DNA of 20,584 nucleotides from Zoopage sp. CT-All (lineage: Eukaryota; Zoopagomycota; Zoopagomycetes; Zoopagales; Zoopagaceae), in assembly GCA_004114245.1 (NCBI GenBank), contig QZWS01000160.1:1-20584 (forward strand), given 5' to 3'. A program made the position numbers and the translations under genes. Numbering within the stretch: position 1 is the stretch's first letter; each line of letters opens with the position of its first letter. The notes under the pieces were generated by a model that was given only the letters and a program-made list of their open reading frames with translations, did no database searches and was not told where the DNA came from. Of this stretch, positions 17,410-20,584 are shown piece by piece.

Positions 17410-18366
17410 ATGAAACTCATCACCGCCGCCGCCGTCCTCGTCTGCTTCGTCGCCTATCGTTGCGAGGCGAGCTATAGTGGGCGAGGCGATCCCTGGTCGA
17501 AAAACCGATTTCCCCTGCGAGCCGGCGATGAGAACGCTCAAGAGCAGAGCCCACCACACGACGCTGGGAACACTCCCGAGCAGCCTTCTTCATCTATCCT
17601 TCGCGCTGGCGCGAAGGATCCCCCGATTTCTCAATTTCCAAACACCCGTAGAAATCCTGCTCCCCAATATGGGGGTAAAGATCCCTGGACGGCAAGTCGT
17701 TTCAAGAATCCAATTTACGTGGACGATCAGGATGACGACTCGGCCAATCCAGAGTCGCCACTTCAGAACCCTTCCCATGGAGTACCCAATCCGATCCCCG
17801 CTCAGCAGCAATATGCTCCATACGCTGGCGGGAACAGCCAAGGCTTTTACAGCGCGAGCAATCCTCTGCCTGTCCCACCTAGCAATGTTGGTGGGAACCA
17901 TCCAGCGCCGCCTCCCCAGTTCCTTTCACATGAAGTACCCGATCCGATCTCCGCTCAGCAGCAGTACACTCCAAACAGGTTCTCGCAGCTTGATCTTTCC
18001 GGCTTGGCCAACCGAAGACCTCCCCCTTCAAATGTCCCTCAGTCTCTCCCACGTTCAGCCGCCGGCGGGAACATGCCTCTACCCCCACCCCCACAGCCAC
18101 CATCTGCTCTGCACAATCCGATACCGTTCCCCCAGCAAGCTCAGTACCCTGGCATTATGGCGGCTCAAGTGCCATCTACCCCATCCATTAGCACTGGCGG
18201 AATAAATCAAGCGTCGCGCACACCCCAATCTACTCTATTTGACACCCCCGAACCTCCACGCGATGTTACACGCTCCCACGGTTACTTGGTCAATCGAGGC
18301 TCACCACTTTCTTCACAGGTGCCGCCCACGGGGAAGTATCCCAACAATCGTAGTGACAGTAAATAG
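17410..18366 (+). CDS. Secreted proline-rich protein, paralogue 2
   Basis: 318 residues, intronless. The ATG at 17410 is chosen over an in-frame upstream start (17266) because MKLITAAAVLVCFVAYRCEA is a signal peptide identical at 17 of 20 positions to paralogue 1; cleavage is likely after A20. The mature part is P/Q/S/N-rich. Tryptophan motifs GDPWSKNRF (W29) and KDPWTASRF (W93) are the clearest copies in the family. An internal duplication is visible: HGVPNPIPAQQQYAP (about 123-137) and HEVPDPISAQQQYTP (about 174-188). NPLPVPPSNVGGN (151-163) matches NPLSLPPSNVGKN of paralogue 1. An acidic stretch (DDQDDD) follows W93. No known domain. Probably extracellular or wall-associated; calling it an effector would be inference from composition and divergence. 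Confidence 0.82.
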   Translation: MKLITAAAVLVCFVAYRCEASYSGRGDPWSKNRFPLRAGDENAQEQSPPHDAGNTPEQPSSSILRAGAKDPPISQFPNTRRNPAPQYGGKDPWTASRFKNPIYVDDQDDDSANPESPLQNPSHGVPNPIPAQQQYAPYAGGNSQGFYSASNPLPVPPSNVGGNHPAPPPQFLSHEVPDPISAQQQYTPNRFSQLDLSGLANRRPPPSNVPQSLPRSAAGGNMPLPPPPQPPSALHNPIPFPQQAQYPGIMAAQVPSTPSISTGGINQASRTPQSTLFDTPEPPRDVTRSHGYLVNRGSPLSSQVPPTGKYPNNRSDSK

Positions 18367-18536
18367 GATACCAACATGGGAGATGGCTCGGACGGCAAGT
18401 GTAGATCAGGATAGATGCCACATGGCTAGCTTGCAACTTGAGCACTGAATGTTGTTTTTTCTGTGAGGCAACACTGCAGAAAGCCTTTAAGCGTCATTGC
18501 TAGTGTTTGCATATCAAGACTACAGGCGGTCAAATA

Positions 18537-20582
18537 CTATTCCACTCCACTAGAGCCACTGGCCCCATTGACCTCCCGTGCAGTGATCTTCTCACGACAT
18601 TGAACGTAGATCTCGTTACGCTCACGAACGAGACTGGCATACTGCGTCTGAAGCTCTTGCTCGCGTTTAGCGAGATGATTTACCGACATCTCCAAGGCTT
18701 CCTTCCGCTTTGGTAATGCCCCTGCCTCGCGCTCGGCCAGGTTATGGAATGCGGAGAGCTGCAGCTTGGCGTCGATTAACTCGGCCCAGGACGCTTCCAC
18801 TTGCTCTCGCAACGTCTTGGCCCTGGCTTGGTATCCGCCTAGTAATACTGCAAGCCTCTTCTCCTGCTTGTCTGCCTTGGCCGAGTCTTTCGTCATTTTC
18901 CCTACCGCTACGGCATGCACCTTGCGCGGGTCTTTGATCTCGCCAATGGTCTTGGATACGAGCTGATCCCAGAGTTCGACAGACGACTGGAACACGTCGG
19001 GGGCCAGCGCGTGGAGAATATCGTTTGCTTCGTCGTCAATCATTCTGCGTGCAGCGATCAGCTCGTCCTCATCAAAGCCAATGTATCCGGCAGGTTTGGA
19101 TGCAGGTCGAATGCCGCCATGAACAGGGTGCTCAACGGCATCATTGAGCAAGAGTCGGGACATTTCGTCACCAATCAGATCGTACACGCTTGCGACTTGG
19201 CAATCGATGGTTTCAGCACCACTAGCAAGCCGCAGACGCTCCCTTGTCACCTCGAGTGGCCGGGGAAGATCACGCTGAACGACTTGACTTCGCATTCTGA
19301 GCCTTTTTGCCTCTCGTTCCTGTTCCTGCTGCTGGCGATGCTCGTCAAGAATTGCGGCATCTTCAACGGATATTCCGTTACGCACAGCCTCCGCTGCTTC
19401 CTCTGACATGGCTGCGGCGACGCTGTCTTCGGGAAGGATGATTTCAAACTCATTCTTGGGCGCAGGAAGACTTCCAAGCATCATGCGCAAGTGCTCGCGC
19501 TTGTTCTGAAGCTGATCGTGCTCACTCCTTGTGCTAAATCGATCCATGGGTGTGGCAACCATTGATCCCGCCGGGTCGATCATGTTGATTCCCATGGCGT
19601 CGCGAAAAGGAGTGTGAGCGGAGCCGTTGGCGGACAGGGCTGCAGCACCGCGCCCTGGCGTGCGGCCGTCAGGAAGAGCGCCTGTTCCATCGCGAAAAGG
19701 CGTCAGGATCGGATTCGGGGTGATGCCAGTGAGTGTGCTGCGCGGTGTAACGCCCTCGTAGCCGGTGCCTTCTACCGACATGCCTTCTGACTCGGCAGCG
19801 CCAAGCAACGGCGTCTGGGTCTCTTCCATGCGACGAAGGCGAAGGGCCTCAATGCGAACGGCATCCTCCCCTGCAGCAACGCGTGGAGTGCGCGCATGAG
19901 CAGCAAGATCAGCTCCAACACGGGAGTAGTCGCCAAGGAGCGCAGAAGCCGGTGTCTCGGACCCTGCCTCGTGCAGATCATGCGACATCTTGCCGAGCTT
20001 GGTAATCTCGTCAAACTCCTGGTGCCCAATTTGCGGTGCAGGAAGCACTAGTTTACGGCGTTTGGCGATGCGCTCCTCTTCCTCCCGACGGCGAGCTTCG
20101 GCATCAGCGACGCTGCCGCCCGCTTTGACAAATGCAATTGCTGCGCCGTCCTTGTCTTGCTGCTTACGTTTCTGCGCGGCGGCGGCGTCCCGCTTCTGAC
20201 GCGCTTCCTCTTCTGGCGTCGCGACATGCTTGGTTCGTCCCTGGCTCTCGTCAACGACACGCCTCGTCCACGCCTCGCCAATCTGTTTGCCAATATCCGT
20301 CTCCTCGGCGGTATCCCAGAACCCAGCGGCGGGCCTGCGTTCCAGCGGCACCTCGGCATTCAGGTCAATCTCGCCGGGCCGAATCCGTCGTGGGCGCAGC
20401 ATGATCCCAGCGGCCTTGAGCTCTCTGCGCTTCTGCAGCGCCGCCAAGCGCTTGGCCTCCTCCATCTGGCGCTCTCGAGCCTTGCGCTTAGCCTTTTTCC
20501 CTTGCGTATTGGCGAGACGCGCACGGGCCTCGCTGAGCATCTCCTTTTCGTCTTCATCCATGTCGATTGGATCCGGGCGGGC
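18537..20582 (-). CDS. CEF1: Cdc5/Cef1 (CDC5L) pre-mRNA splicing factor, partial at 5' end
   Basis: The frame is open to the right edge of the window; about 680 residues of the C-terminal part are present and the N-terminal Myb repeats lie outside. The internal sequence DPIDMDEDEKEMLSEARARL, then NTQGKKAKRKARE and LAALQKRRELKAAGI, is the diagnostic region after the Myb domain of Cdc5. Threonine-proline repeats typical of CDC5L follow (TPRSTLTGITPNPILTPF, HTPFRDAMG), then the Cef1 C-terminal domain with LPAPKNEFEIILPED and a coiled coil to the end (EVNGASGSSGVE). Cdc5 is a core subunit of the Prp19/NTC complex that activates the spliceosome, in the nucleus. No intron in the visible 2 kb. The ATG inside MDEDEKEM is internal, not the start, since conserved residues precede it. 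Confidence 0.93.
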   Translation of the reverse strand, partial: ARPDPIDMDEDEKEMLSEARARLANTQGKKAKRKARERQMEEAKRLAALQKRRELKAAGIMLRPRRIRPGEIDLNAEVPLERRPAAGFWDTAEETDIGKQIGEAWTRRVVDESQGRTKHVATPEEEARQKRDAAAAQKRKQQDKDGAAIAFVKAGGSVADAEARRREEEERIAKRRKLVLPAPQIGHQEFDEITKLGKMSHDLHEAGSETPASALLGDYSRVGADLAAHARTPRVAAGEDAVRIEALRLRRMEETQTPLLGAAESEGMSVEGTGYEGVTPRSTLTGITPNPILTPFRDGTGALPDGRTPGRGAAALSANGSAHTPFRDAMGINMIDPAGSMVATPMDRFSTRSEHDQLQNKREHLRMMLGSLPAPKNEFEIILPEDSVAAAMSEEAAEAVRNGISVEDAAILDEHRQQQEQEREAKRLRMRSQVVQRDLPRPLEVTRERLRLASGAETIDCQVASVYDLIGDEMSRLLLNDAVEHPVHGGIRPASKPAGYIGFDEDELIAARRMIDDEANDILHALAPDVFQSSVELWDQLVSKTIGEIKDPRKVHAVAVGKMTKDSAKADKQEKRLAVLLGGYQARAKTLREQVEASWAELIDAKLQLSAFHNLAEREAGALPKRKEALEMSVNHLAKREQELQTQYASLVRERNEIYVQCREKITAREVNGASGSSGVE

Positions 20583-20584
20583 GG

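Noticed and set aside
1-20584. CRISPR array, prokaryotic operons or rRNA genes
   Set aside because: No regularly spaced repeats, no ribosome binding sites and no rRNA-like sequence; gene content is eukaryotic.

Overview
This is eukaryotic nuclear DNA, most likely from a fungus and probably an early-diverging lineage; I cannot name the species. The evidence is short GT-AG introns (mostly 37-52 nt) with CTAAC/CTAAT-like branch sites, TATA boxes, eukaryote-only proteins (an Rqc2/NEMF orthologue and a Cdc5/Cef1 orthologue), a fungal-style secreted S41 peptidase and an LTR relic with a 5-bp target duplication. There is no sign of operons, Shine-Dalgarno sites, CRISPR arrays or prokaryotic genes.

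Layout. 1-4500: a compact housekeeping block. A single-HKD phospholipase D of the MitoPLD type (+) converges with a 13-exon Rqc2/NEMF gene (-) whose reading frame I rebuilt exon by exon (1055 codons plus stop). 4941-5918: a minus-strand ORF with a degenerate RING-like cysteine cluster and a C-terminal membrane anchor. 5919-6662: nothing I can support. 6663-8417 (-): a pseudokinase that has lost the HRD aspartate and the DFG motif, with hexapeptide and 29-residue repeats and a C-terminal nuclear localisation signal. 8418-9113: AT-rich and gene-free. 9114-11493 (-): a multi-exon F-box-like protein with a proline-rich N-terminus.

11500-18400 is an accessory island. It holds two intact secreted proline-rich paralogues (11993-12727 - and 17410-18366 +). 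A truncated third member (14623-14796 -) is interrupted by a 103-bp LTR-like element. A secreted S41 peptidase (14876-17053 -) is divergent from the second paralogue. The AT-rich DNA between them carries diverged repeats, a second LTR-like element and an orphan promoter with a perfect four-unit heat-shock element. 18537-20584 (-) returns to housekeeping: the C-terminal two-thirds or so of Cdc5/Cef1, running off the right edge.

Reading: conserved core genes (ribosome-associated quality control, the Prp19/NTC spliceosome complex) bracket a variable region of secreted and degenerate-domain proteins, the pattern expected of a fast-evolving secretome or effector-like locus. The most novel content is the secreted family. 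Its signal peptide is nearly invariant, it carries a recurring W-S-x-x-R-F-like motif, and its mature region is otherwise freely diverging. One member shares its core promoter with a relic copy in the island.
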